From Mucilaginibacter sp. (GTDB lineage: Bacteria; Bacteroidota; Bacteroidia; Sphingobacteriales; Sphingobacteriaceae): a stretch of DNA of 64,000 bases. A program made the translations under genes and the position numbers. Position 1 is the first letter of the stretch, and each line of letters opens with the position of its first letter. The stretch spans positions 124,001 to 188,000 of the forward strand of contig NZ_JANYGH010000023.1 of NCBI RefSeq assembly GCF_025362475.1. Direction: 5' to 3'. Below the pieces are notes generated by a model, which saw only the letters and a program-made list of their open reading frames with translations, was not told the origin of the DNA and did no database searches. Below, piece after piece: positions 9,855 to 20,000 of this stretch.

Positions 9855-10219
9855 ATTGGTAGATGCGTAAAATAGTTATAATTTATTTTTAATTTGGTTA
9901 GTAATGGCTGCTTCTGAAGGTAAATGAACTTTTTTTATTTCCATCCTTTACACCCTTGCGTTGTATACAGTATTCTTTTTTGATGTTAATTGTCTTTAAT
10001 AAAGCCTGCATTGCTTTATTCTTAAACTGATTTCATTTACTAACTGCACTGTACTTACAAACCCTAAAATTTAGCTGGCTTGTTCATAATGATCAATAAG
10101 GACGAATTACTCACTGGAAAACAATTGGTTATTACCCGGATAGGGCTAATACATGTTAAAAAAGGAGTACAGCCCTAAAGCTATACTCCAACCAACTATT
10201 AACCATTGTAAACCAATTA
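9855..10219. other. 365-bp spacer between susD and GH29
   Basis: The spacer holds the strong minus-strand terminator at 10157-10190 and must hold the promoter of the GH29 unit, or else that unit depends on read-through. I found no well-spaced TAnnTTTG promoter on the minus strand. Short frames near 9880-10020 are not convincing genes. Confidence 0.4.
10157..10190 (-). terminator. intrinsic terminator after susC-susD
   Basis: On the minus strand GGAGTA (with an inner AGC) pairs with TACTCC (with an inner GCT), giving a stem of about ten base pairs with one mismatch. Six T residues follow. It starts 30 bases beyond the susD stop. It would lower expression of the hydrolase genes relative to the abundant SusC/SusD, a known strategy in such loci. 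Confidence 0.7.
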
Positions 10220-11689
10220 TCAGTACCCAGGATTTTGTTTAAGCTTGGGATTTATATCTATCTCTGTTTGGGGTAGCGGAAATATTAACCGGGTTTGTGT
10301 AATGTTTGTATATGCTGTCGTAGGAAGGTAAGGCTGCTGCTGCTTAATCTTAGTTCCAAAAGCTGTCATTACATTTATAGCCTGCCCGGTACGTACCAAA
10401 TCAAGCCAGCGGTGATTTTCAAAAGCCAGCTCAACACGGCGCTCTTTTGCTATGGCGGTACGCAAATCTGCCTGGGCTACAGCGGTAGTAATGCCCAGCC
10501 CTGCCCTTGCCCTTACCTGATTAAGATAAGGAATGGCCTGGCCTGATTTACCTTCTTCGTTTAAACACTCGGCCAACAACAGTAAAACATCGGCATAACG
10601 GTAAACTATCCAGTCGTCGCCGGTATTGTTAAAGTTTGCATACGGCCCGTGAGTGTATTTTTTGCAATAGGTATCATTAACTGTATTGCCGTCGCCATCT
10701 ACATAACTAAAGGCAATAGATGCTGCTTTACGGGTATCTCCTGTTTCATAGGCGGCAATCAAATCCGGGGTTGGCTTGTTCCAACCTCCGGTTGTTTTAT
10801 TATCTCCAGACGGGCCTAAAATATTTTTTATGTTTGAAATATTAGGCGCAAACTGAAATGCGAAATTACTTTGCTGTCCTTGCGGCCCCTCTAAATACTG
10901 CACTTCAAAAATAGATTCGGCTGTATTGCGGCTGGCAAAAATATTTGCGTAATTGGGCACCAGGCTATAACCCAAACCGTTAACATCTGTCAAGGCGGTT
11001 TCGGCCTCAGGATATCGCTTTAACGTCATATAAACGTAGCCAAGCAATGTTTTAGCCGAACCTTTGGTAACCATACCAATAGTAGTTTGCTTTGCCGGCA
11101 ATAAACCGGCGGCGCTGGTGGCATCAGCAATGATCTGTTTGTACACATCATCTGCAGTTGAGCGTGGTAAAGAAGCTTCTGCTACCGAGGTAACTTCTTT
11201 TAAATGCAGGGGTACCCCACCAAAATACTGCACAAGCTCAAAATAATAATAGGCACGTAAAAACTGCGCCTGCCCTTTTAAATTGGCTTTTACAGCAGCA
11301 TCAATGGTTGAATTATCAATACGATCTAAAATAGCATTGGTACGGGCTATGCCAACGTAGCAATTCGCGTATTTGTTAAGGCCGTTCATATTGATAGTTA
11401 TATCCAAAAAGCCCGAAATGTTCCATTTATCGCTAAACTGGCCACCCTGCAAACCGGGGCTGGCAAAATAAGTAGCATTGTCTGATCGCATTTCGCCCAT
11501 TACATAGGCATCACTGTATATATTGCGCAAAGGCACATATGATCCTACAACTGCCTGGGTATAATCATTGGCTGTTTTAAAGTAAGTTGCTTCGGTTACA
11601 ACCGTTTGGGGCACTAATTCAATGAAGCTTTTTTTGCAGGCAGATAAGCTTAATGCCAATGCCGCCGTTAATAATATCCTGACTCTCAT
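10220..11689 (-). CDS. susD-like: SusD/RagB-type outer-membrane glycan-binding lipoprotein
   Basis: This 489-residue lipoprotein begins MRVRILLTAALALSLSACKK, giving a type II signal peptide with the lipidated Cys at residue 18. The N-terminal half has the helical SusD fold seen in YFKTANDYTQAVVGSYVPLR and FLRAYYYFELVQYFGGVPL. The C-terminal RagB/SusD block includes YRYADVLLLLAECLNEEGK, YLNQVRARAGL and KERRVELAFENHRWLDLVR. It forms the lid over the SusC barrel encoded 19 bp upstream and captures the glycan at the cell surface. The partner order (SusC, then SusD) is the standard one. Confidence 0.95.
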   Translation of the reverse strand: MRVRILLTAALALSLSACKKSFIELVPQTVVTEATYFKTANDYTQAVVGSYVPLRNIYSDAYVMGEMRSDNATYFASPGLQGGQFSDKWNISGFLDITINMNGLNKYANCYVGIARTNAILDRIDNSTIDAAVKANLKGQAQFLRAYYYFELVQYFGGVPLHLKEVTSVAEASLPRSTADDVYKQIIADATSAAGLLPAKQTTIGMVTKGSAKTLLGYVYMTLKRYPEAETALTDVNGLGYSLVPNYANIFASRNTAESIFEVQYLEGPQGQQSNFAFQFAPNISNIKNILGPSGDNKTTGGWNKPTPDLIAAYETGDTRKAASIAFSYVDGDGNTVNDTYCKKYTHGPYANFNNTGDDWIVYRYADVLLLLAECLNEEGKSGQAIPYLNQVRARAGLGITTAVAQADLRTAIAKERRVELAFENHRWLDLVRTGQAINVMTAFGTKIKQQQPYLPTTAYTNITQTRLIFPLPQTEIDINPKLKQNPGY

Positions 11690-11708
11690 AATTATATGAT
11701 TATATCTT

Positions 11709-14700
11709 TTATTTTAAATTAACATTTACACCAAAACTGATAGTGCGCGGCACCGGGTATGAGGTATTGTCGATACCGATATTCAAAGGGCTGCTACCTT
11801 CAAGTCCGCTTACTTCCGGGTTGGCACCCTTGTATTTTGTAAATACAAACAGTTGCTGGGCGCTGGTGTAAACCCTTATACTTTTAATATAATTATTGCT
11901 TTTATTAAGCGGGATAGTGTAGCCTAACGTTACGTTTTTAACGGTAAGGTAACTGCCATCGGTTACCCATCTTGAATTGGTATACCTTGCCAAAGCGGTA
12001 CCTACAACAATGCGGGGATGCACACCGGCACCAGGGTCTGTTGGCGATTTCCAGCGGTTAGCAACATCTTTGGTTACGTTAAATACACCATCCAGATTCT
12101 GAGTATACTCCAACGTACGGTTTTGCAGATCGCCACCATAAGCGCCAGATACGGTAACACCAAAATCGAACTTTTTGTAATACAGGTTATTTGTCATACC
12201 GTAGGTAAAATCCGGGTTAGGATTACCGATAAAGGTTTGATCTTTAAGGTCAATTACACCGTCCTTATTGATATCAGCATATTTAACGGTTCCAACCTGC
12301 GACGGAGAATCGCTGCCAAGGTATTTTGCCGAGCTATCAAAATCTTGCTGGTTTTTATAAACACCAATAAATTTATAGCCATAAAACATTCCTAATGGCT
12401 GGCCTATCATTTCGATATTTGAACCATTTGTATTTCTTGGCAAATAACTGCCGTAAGGGCCTAAATTCAGGATCTTGCTGCGAACAAAACTGATATTGAA
12501 ATTTGTTGTCCATTTTAAATTGCCAACTAAATTTTGGCTGGTAATGGAAAATTCATGGCCATGAAACTGCAATTTGGCAACATTGTCAGATATATTGGAA
12601 AATCCTGATTCCTGTGGCACGTTAATCTGGTACAACAGCGAAGAGGTAATTTTACGGAAATAATCGTAACTAACACTTATGCGCCCGTTAAGCAAATTAA
12701 AGTCGGCACCAATATCCAGCTGCCTGGATTTTTCCCAGCTTAAATTATTATTACCGATGTTGGCAATAGAAGTACCTGGGGTTAAAGTTCCGTTAAATGT
12801 ATAGTTACTTGTTTGGGTATTAGGTATGAACCCGTAGTTCCTGATATTAAAATTACCATTAACACCATATCCAGCTCTCAATTTAAGGTCGGATACGAAG
12901 GAGACCTTCTGCATGAAGGGCTCTTCAGAAACATTCCAGCCAATTGATACCGCCGGGAAATTTCCGTATTTGGTGTTCGGCGCAAAACGGGATGATCCAT
13001 CCCTTCTGAATGAAGCAGAAACCAGGTACCTGTTTTTATAATTATAATTTAAACGCGAAACAAACGAAGCCAATGACCATTCCTGGATATCCGTTTGAGG
13101 ATTATTAAAAAGCGTGGCGGCTGCCAATGATGGTATGTTATCATTAGGAAAACCATAGCCAGATATATAACTATTATCCTGGTGATATTTTTGGGCTGTA
13201 TAACCTACCAGTACATCAAAATTATGATCCCCGAAAGAATGTTTATAATTCAGTGTATTTTCAGTAAGCCATGAATAATAAATGTTGCTTCTTGAAGACG
13301 CATTGGCCTGGTTTGGAGGTGGGGCAAACAACCCGCCGGATGTAGAAGGATTCCAGACTTTATTTTGCTCATTTACATAATCGATATTTAAAGAGGTCCT
13401 GAAATTCAGGTCTTTTATTATTTCCACGTTAGCATAAGCGTTGGATAATAAACGTCCCTTTTGCGTGTTATTCTTTGCTTCTGTTGCTACACGGTACCAA
13501 TTGGGGTTACCAAAAAGACCAGGCGACTGTGAAGTTAAAGGCAAAGAACCATCGGCATTTTTATAAGGTGATAATGGCGAGCTGGTTATCGCGTTTTGAA
13601 TGATACCGCCGCCAAAAATATTACCATCACTATTGCCGTTAGCCTGTTTTTCATAAGTTGGCGCTACGTTTAAACCAACTGTAATTTTACTATTAAACTT
13701 ATACTCGGAATTAACACGCAGAGAATATCTTTTATAATTTGATGCGATGAGTACGCCGTCCTGGTTCAGCATGCCAAGGGTGGCGGTAGTGGTTGATTTT
13801 TCGGTACCGCTGTTTAAAGCCAGGTTGTAGCTTTGAATAGGCGCGTTACGTAATAAAACATTATACCAGTCGGTACCTTTACCTGCATATTGCGATGGAT
13901 TTTGGTATTCAACAGGGATGCTTGTAGCCTGCCCGAGACGAATTTTTTCTGTAAACACATCTTGCTCATATTGCGCAAACTCCTGTGCATTCATCACATC
14001 CGGCCGCCCCTTTTGCGGAACACTCTGCACACCATAAAATGCGTTGAAAGTTAACGAGTTTTGGCCTGGCTTAGCATGTTTAGTGGTAATGATAACCACA
14101 CCATTTGAAGCCCTTGAACCATACAAGGCGGTTGAAGATGCATCCTTCAATATGGTAAAGGTTTCTATTTCTTCCGGGTTAAGGTTATTAATATCGCTAA
14201 CCAAAGGCACACCATCAACCACATATAATGGCTGGGAATTGGTGCCAAAAGATGCCGCGCCACGAATTCGGATCTGTATACCCTGACCCGGTATACCGGT
14301 TGTTTGATTTACCTGCACGCCCGGCGTTTTTCCCTGTATCATTTGCGTAAACTGGGTTACCGGCTGGTCCTGTACATCAGTAGCCTTTATAGAAGTTACC
14401 GCGCCCGTTATATCTCCTTTTCGTTGCGATCCGTAAGCCACAACCACAACTTCATTGAGGCTCTTGGAACCGCCTGTTAATTGAATATTTAATACAGATG
14501 CGTTATTAACGGCAACCTCTTTTGTTACATATCCAATGTACCGTACTATTAAAACAGCACTGCCGCTGCTCACTTTAAGCTTAAAATTGCCGCTTACATC
14601 GGTAGCAACACCGTTTGTTGAGCCCTTTTCGGTAACTGTTACGCCAACCAGGGCTTCGCCATTTTTCCCGGTTACCTTACCAGATACTTCAAAAAGTGGT

Positions 14701-14828
14701 TTACTATTTTTTTCGGTAGCTATCGCCATTGGGGATGCGGCGCCTACGAAAATCAAAACCAGCATCGAAAAACAGAAAAAGCGATGCCTGCCTCCTAAAA
14801 AAGAGGGTAAATTTGTAAAAAAAGTCAT
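11709..14828 (-). CDS. susC-like: SusC/RagA-type TonB-linked outer-membrane transporter
   Basis: This 1039-residue TonB-dependent receptor has a signal region up to about residue 38, a carboxypeptidase-D-like regulatory domain (about 45-130) and the SusC linker LNEVVVVAYGSQRKGDITGAV. A plug domain (about 135-250) follows, with RIRGAASFGTNSQPLYVVDG and LKDASSTALYGSRASNGVV. The 22-strand barrel ends in a C-terminal aromatic-rich strand. There is no STN domain, so unlike the receptor at 1-323 it should not signal through a FecR protein. With SusD it imports oligosaccharides. An inverted repeat at 14864-14907 lies in its leader region. Confidence 0.96.
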   Translation of the reverse strand: MTFFTNLPSFLGGRHRFFCFSMLVLIFVGAASPMAIATEKNSKPLFEVSGKVTGKNGEALVGVTVTEKGSTNGVATDVSGNFKLKVSSGSAVLIVRYIGYVTKEVAVNNASVLNIQLTGGSKSLNEVVVVAYGSQRKGDITGAVTSIKATDVQDQPVTQFTQMIQGKTPGVQVNQTTGIPGQGIQIRIRGAASFGTNSQPLYVVDGVPLVSDINNLNPEEIETFTILKDASSTALYGSRASNGVVIITTKHAKPGQNSLTFNAFYGVQSVPQKGRPDVMNAQEFAQYEQDVFTEKIRLGQATSIPVEYQNPSQYAGKGTDWYNVLLRNAPIQSYNLALNSGTEKSTTTATLGMLNQDGVLIASNYKRYSLRVNSEYKFNSKITVGLNVAPTYEKQANGNSDGNIFGGGIIQNAITSSPLSPYKNADGSLPLTSQSPGLFGNPNWYRVATEAKNNTQKGRLLSNAYANVEIIKDLNFRTSLNIDYVNEQNKVWNPSTSGGLFAPPPNQANASSRSNIYYSWLTENTLNYKHSFGDHNFDVLVGYTAQKYHQDNSYISGYGFPNDNIPSLAAATLFNNPQTDIQEWSLASFVSRLNYNYKNRYLVSASFRRDGSSRFAPNTKYGNFPAVSIGWNVSEEPFMQKVSFVSDLKLRAGYGVNGNFNIRNYGFIPNTQTSNYTFNGTLTPGTSIANIGNNNLSWEKSRQLDIGADFNLLNGRISVSYDYFRKITSSLLYQINVPQESGFSNISDNVAKLQFHGHEFSITSQNLVGNLKWTTNFNISFVRSKILNLGPYGSYLPRNTNGSNIEMIGQPLGMFYGYKFIGVYKNQQDFDSSAKYLGSDSPSQVGTVKYADINKDGVIDLKDQTFIGNPNPDFTYGMTNNLYYKKFDFGVTVSGAYGGDLQNRTLEYTQNLDGVFNVTKDVANRWKSPTDPGAGVHPRIVVGTALARYTNSRWVTDGSYLTVKNVTLGYTIPLNKSNNYIKSIRVYTSAQQLFVFTKYKGANPEVSGLEGSSPLNIGIDNTSYPVPRTISFGVNVNLK

Positions 14829-14863
14829 AATTTTGAATTAGGTTAGTTATTTAATTGATTGAC

Positions 14864-14907
14864 TAAATGATTGTATTATCTATTCGACCAGGCAATAAAA
14901 TCATTTA
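14864..14907. repeat. 9-bp inverted repeat in the susC leader region
   Basis: TAAATGATT (14864-14872) and AATCATTTA (14899-14907) are exact complements separated by 26 bases, 36-79 bases before the susC start codon. It could be an operator for a dimeric regulator or a stem in the 5' untranslated mRNA. No T-tract follows. Confidence 0.45.
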
Positions 14908-15187
14908 ACTAAGCGGGGTATTTCTAAAATATCCTGCTTATGTTTTTTTCTTTTCTTTTTTCAAATTATCTTACTAAGGGTTAGCGTAGTACAGTAACAA
15001 TTATTATTGAGTTACCTATACTGCGACAGGTTAAAAATGAATTCTATTACAATTGGTTTATGAGACGATTTTGAGGAAGGGACCTCATAATCATCTTTAT
15101 CAAAAGTATTGCAGATCACATCTAAAAGGATATATAAAATGACATTTCTCTTATCTAATTTGATATAAATAACGATCCTGAAAAACA

Positions 15188-15304
15188 GTAAGGCTCTGAT
15201 GTTTAGCTTCCTGATTACCGGATAATCCCCCAAAACAAAATCAGGAAGCTAAATTTAAAAATCAGGCGAATTATCCATTGTGCCTTACACCTGATTAACA
15301 TCAG
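15188..15304. repeat. nested and crossing inverted repeats, possible structured RNA
   Basis: TTTAGCTTCCTGATT (15202-15216) pairs perfectly with AATCAGGAAGCTAAA (15239-15253) around a 22-base loop. The loop word GGATAAT (15220-15226) is complementary to ATTATCC (15270-15276) downstream, which would form a pseudoknot. Outside these, GTAAGGC (15188-15194) complements GCCTTAC (15282-15288), and CTGATGTT (15196-15203) complements AACATCAG (15297-15304). No T-run follows on either strand. It may be a structured leader of susC, an independent small RNA or a decayed mobile element. Confidence 0.5.
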
Positions 15305-15567
15305 ACACATATAAAACCTTTGGAGATTGAAAGAAATAAAAAGGACAGCTGAGTGTTTAATCACAAACTTGAGGAAGGAAGAGGGGCCGGTAATATCTGA
15401 CGCCCCCACGGTTTAGAACCCAAAAATTGCGCTTACTAATCGCTTTTTTAGTTGGATGTCGCGATTTTGTTGCGGTTTGAAAAACATAACAATTATTAAT
15501 TTACTGATTATTAAAAAGATGCAATCCTTTGCTGTTTCATCTGTTGTGCAACACAACGGTTTTTAAA

Positions 15568-16998
15568 TTAACAAACCTTCACCACATCTAGCCCAAGCAG
15601 CTGACCAAGTTTTTGTAGTTTGGAGCTAATGTGACCTATACCTACGGCACAATGGTGAGCAGGCCCATGGCTGTTCCAATCGTTAACAAACCTCCTGGCC
15701 CCGATGGGGAATTTATAACGGCTGTTTGTATTGCCGATTTCTAAAATTGGCCCGGCAACCGATTCCCCCTCTGCCACCAGCAGCATCAATTTGCCACCAG
15801 CCTGTTCAACTACCGAAAGCAACGTAACAGGCCCGTTCTTTACTGACATTTCTACCGAAAGCCCCTGCCCCACCTTGCCATGGTAAACCAATAATGGTCT
15901 TACTTTGGTTTTTCCTTCTGCTATGGCTATATGGCCCGGGCCATCGTGGCCCATTAATACAACGTCTGCGTTAAAATCCATCGCGTAATATTCAGTAAAC
16001 GAGCCACCGGCTCCAAAACTGTCCATAATTTTCATGGCCTGCGCATTTTTTATTTCATACTCACCCGCCACAGGGATTCCCCTGGCTGTAAGGAGGGAGT
16101 TACCCAGGATGATAGAACTGATGGTATCCTCGTTATCAAAATTCCCTGTCCCCTTGTAGTAATACGCCAGCGAACCAAGCTTATGGTTTTCTACCAGCTT
16201 ATCAAGTGCCAATGAAGTGCGGGCAGCACGTTGCAATTCCACTACTGTACATCCCTCCTGCACATCAAACTGATCTTTAAATAACAGTACCCTTTCTTCA
16301 ATTGCCTCGGATGATATGTCTTTACGCAAACTGGCCAGCTCATCTACCTCCAGCAACTCTATGTGCCCCCCAAAAGCGGCGTATTGCTGCGTAAGATCTG
16401 TATATATATCAAGCATCCCGCTGTAATAATGCCCCATGCATCCCAGGCGGTTAAAAGCCATGATGTTGGCAACTCTGGCCGCTTCAACCCATTCTGTTAC
16501 TTCATCCCAACATTCCGGGTCGTTATGCAACATGCCTGTGATCTGGTGAAATTTGATGCCGGTACGTTTAAATACATTAGCAAGCTCAGGTACAGGGCAG
16601 GCAGAACAGAAAGCCAGCCACTCACCAGTCATACGGGTACGATCACTCATGCTGTTAAAAGCTGCGTAATCAATTGCAGCGTCCGGTGATAAGTTTAAGA
16701 TGATCACCGGCACTTTGGCCCGCTGTACTACCGGTAATACTGTAGATGAAAGCGCATAGGTAGTAACGTATAAAAAAATTATATCTACATCCTCTCTGCG
16801 GAAAGCGCTACCGGCAGCAAACGCCTTTTCCGGAGTATCTATCAATCCAAGATTGATCACCGATGGATGTATATCGGCTATTTTCTTTTCTACCACAGAT
16901 AAATAGCCTTCAAGGCGCTCTTTTAATTCATTAAACTGCCCCCAGTAAGCATCCAGGCCAATACCAAATAATCCGATTTTTAATGAGCTTTGCTGCAT
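15568..16998 (-). CDS. L-fucose/L-arabinose isomerase-family protein
   Basis: This is a 476-residue cytoplasmic protein with no signal peptide. The N-terminal Rossmann-like half (KIGLFGIGLDAYWGQFNELKERLEGY, then DIIFLYVTTYALSSTVLPVV) and the C-terminal portion (GAGGSFTEYYAMDFNADVVLMGHDGPGHIAIAEGKTKVRPL) match proteins annotated as arabinose isomerase or fucose/arabinose isomerase family. Classical AraA enzymes use two Glu and two His at the metal site. H349 in MGHDGPGH is a likely ligand, but I do not assign the full set. It probably isomerises an aldose released by the locus (L-fucose, L-rhamnose, L-arabinose or L-galactose). It sits between GH78 and SusC on the same strand. Confidence 0.8.
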   Translation of the reverse strand: MQQSSLKIGLFGIGLDAYWGQFNELKERLEGYLSVVEKKIADIHPSVINLGLIDTPEKAFAAGSAFRREDVDIIFLYVTTYALSSTVLPVVQRAKVPVIILNLSPDAAIDYAAFNSMSDRTRMTGEWLAFCSACPVPELANVFKRTGIKFHQITGMLHNDPECWDEVTEWVEAARVANIMAFNRLGCMGHYYSGMLDIYTDLTQQYAAFGGHIELLEVDELASLRKDISSEAIEERVLLFKDQFDVQEGCTVVELQRAARTSLALDKLVENHKLGSLAYYYKGTGNFDNEDTISSIILGNSLLTARGIPVAGEYEIKNAQAMKIMDSFGAGGSFTEYYAMDFNADVVLMGHDGPGHIAIAEGKTKVRPLLVYHGKVGQGLSVEMSVKNGPVTLLSVVEQAGGKLMLLVAEGESVAGPILEIGNTNSRYKFPIGARRFVNDWNSHGPAHHCAVGIGHISSKLQKLGQLLGLDVVKVC

Positions 16999-17068
16999 GT
17001 AATATATTTAATACTTGTTATTTTTAATTGATTAATCACTTTTACGCTATATGTAGCGCACATTTCTA

Positions 17069-20000
17069 CTATTTTCCAGTTGTTTGAGATTCATTACTAA
17101 CAAAAGAAAAATGATAGCTGCCAGATGCAATTTCGCATTTTAACCTGTTATTGCTAGCGCCAAGCAGTTTAACTCCTTTAACACTTGAGATTGGCTTACC
17201 TCCCTCTTGAACATCCCGCTTATTAATTGTTGGCAAATAAACTGTTGCCGTGGTATTTACAGGTACTGTAATATTAAGCGTCAGCTTTTTGCCCGCTCTT
17301 TGCCATTCACATTTAATGTCCCCGCTAACGGATGAATAGGAGCCTTTTACCCAACTCAGGCTATTTAACATTTCGGGTTTTATAATAAACCGCCTAAAAC
17401 CCGCTCCCTGTATATCCGGACTTATTCCTACCAGGTCATTGAAAAACCATTCGTTGATCTGGCCAGACATAAAATGATTTTGAGAGCCGAAATTACCAAC
17501 TCCAGCATCCCACTTTTCTGTAAGGCTGGTAGCTCCCATTTTTAGCTGGTAACCGTATCCGGGACGTTCTGATTGATTATTCATATCATAAACCACATCC
17601 GACCGGCCTTCATCGGCTAATGCACGCAGCAAAAACCGGTAGCCAACCTCACCCGAAGTAAAGCTATTGTGGTTTTTACGGATATCATCTACAAGCGCGG
17701 TTAAAAGTTGATGCCTGTTTTCGGTATCGGCTATATCGAAAAATAAAGGCATCGCGCTGGTAGTTTGCGAACCGGTTGCGTATAAACCTTTTTGCTTGTT
17801 GTAAAACGTTTTATTAAAAGAAGCCCGTATCGCTTTACTGGCCTGATCAAAGCTTTCAGCATCCTTTTGATTGCCCAATACCCGCGCAATTTTACTCATG
17901 ATCCAGTTATCGTAATAGTAAATTGCAGTACCTGTAAATGAAACAGGCGTTAGCTGCGATCCCCAGGGTTCTTTAGGACCTATATCATACCAATCTCCAA
18001 GTCCGGTATAAATGATGTTGTCTTTTGCTTCGCCTGATAAAAAAGCCATGTAGCGCTTCATCCTGTCATAATAGCGTTCCAACAATGAAATATCTCCCGA
18101 AAACAGGTATTGCTGCCAGGGCACAATGATAAATGAACTCCCCCACTCCGGCGAATTGCGAAACCCGTTTGTCAGTTCGTGTGATCCGGCGATAAAATAC
18201 TCGGGAGCTATATTGGGTATCAATCCATTATCTAACTGGGCATCAGCCATATCGTTCATTGTTTTCCTGAATAGCTGCGCCATATCAAAATTGTATCTCA
18301 AAGAAGGCCCGTTTAAATGATTTTCTTCCAGCCACCCCATTTTTTCGCGTTGAGGGCAATCTGTCATAAAGCTCATCATATTACTCCTTTGAGCCCAGCG
18401 CACCAATCCGTAAATGTTGTTGAACAATTTATTTGAGCTGGCAAATTTCCCTATTGGCTGGGATGCGGAATGAACAACTATATAATTTAATTCTTCAACT
18501 TCAGGATATACACCATCAGCTGAAGGATACAACACAACCTGCAGATACCTTGCCCCCTGGTAAAAGAATTTTGGGAACCATTTTTCTTTGCCCTCGCCTT
18601 TGAGTGTATATTGCCACCAGGCAGGCCGAACGCCATCCTGGGTTGCCGAACTCCTATCCGCAAGTCCATTTGCGCCCAAAAGTTCTGACGGAATCATCCT
18701 TACCGATGAACCCTTAGGACCACTCACCCTAAGCTCTGGCATCATCGAAGCATTTTGGCCAAAATCATATATGTAAAGCTTATTACTTATCCTGTTTATT
18801 TTAGCCGGCGCAATGGTATCTATTGCAACAACCGGCGGTGCCGCACATGATAAACCTTTTAGGCTTCCCCCCGGGCCATCGGTTTCTATAGCAGAAACCC
18901 ATTTATCTCCCGTTGAAAAGCCTGCCTGATCCCACCGGTCGGGTTCAAGACTGGCATTATAATCTTCGCCACCATAAAAATTTGAATATGTAACGGGGCC
19001 GGATGAAACATGCCAGCTTTTATCGGTACAAACGGTCTCTACAGTATTATCGTCATATACCAGCCTGAGTTGCGCGATAGCTTTTGCCGGCCCGAAAGTA
19101 TTTAAAAACTTAACATACCTCAGGGTATCCGGCTGAATATTGTACATGCCATTCCCTAAAATAATTCCCAGGGCATTATCACCGTTTTTTATTTTATCGG
19201 TGATATCAAAAGTATCATATAGAACTGTTTTCCCGTAATTCGTCCAACCGGGGCTAAACAGGTAATTACTCGCTTTTTTACCGTTAATGGTTAGTTCATA
19301 TGCCGATAAACCACTAACGGAGATCACCGCACTTACCAGGCGCTTTTTCACTTTGAATTCTTTTCTTAAAAGCACAGAGGAGTAATTGGGTATGGTTTTA
19401 TAATCCTGTGGCCTATCTGTAAGATTGCTCTTTTTAAAGCCTTCACTTTCATAGCTGTCTGATGCTTCAACTTTTTGGCCCGCCGCTATATTTTTGCCGT
19501 TGTAAATAATTTCTATTTGCCTTAAAGCAAAGGCGTATCCCGCCCCTTCAGCCGCAAGTTTACTTACTGCTAATCTTACATACCTGCCGGTAGTATTACC
19601 CTTATAAATTCGCGCCGGGGCATACCTTTCAGCTTTAAAATCGCTGGCGGTATAATCGGCAATGGTAACTGCATTTTCAAATGACGATTTATCTGATACC
19701 TGCAATTTAAACCTGCGTGGAAAGGCATGTCCTCCCCTATCTGCATAAAACAAAGGGTATAACGCTACCTCAGAAAAAGGCTGGGACCGGGCAAGGTCAA
19801 TCTGTACCCATTTTTCCGCCCTTTCAGATTCGGCGTTTGCAGATTTGTAACCAACTGAACTTAACGCATACTTATCCGCGCCATCGGCACTTATCCATTT
19901 GGCTTGCCAATCACCTGCTTTTAATATGCCCATCGTCCAACAGGCAGGTTTACTCCATGCAGAAATTTTACCCTGCTGATCCCATACCCGAACTTTCCAC

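Larger units (their letters stand above)
14829..15567. other. 739-bp intergenic region upstream of susC
   Basis: It holds an inverted repeat close to susC (14864-14907) and a dense cluster of mutually complementary words (15188-15304). I see no convincing gene: the open frames at 15012-15233 and 15215-15409 have no recognisable domain. The susC promoter must lie here. The only TAnnTTTG match I saw on the minus strand (15101-15108) lacks a partner -33 element. Confidence 0.5.

Noticed and set aside
15101..15108. A TAnnTTTG -7 match on the minus strand before susC
   Set aside because: No TTG lies at the right distance upstream, and it is 273 bases from the start codon.
15012..15409. Two overlapping minus-strand open frames of 73 and 64 codons in the susC upstream region
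   Set aside because: No domain, signal or conserved pattern is visible. They overlap the structured repeat region and use AT-rich, low-complexity codons.
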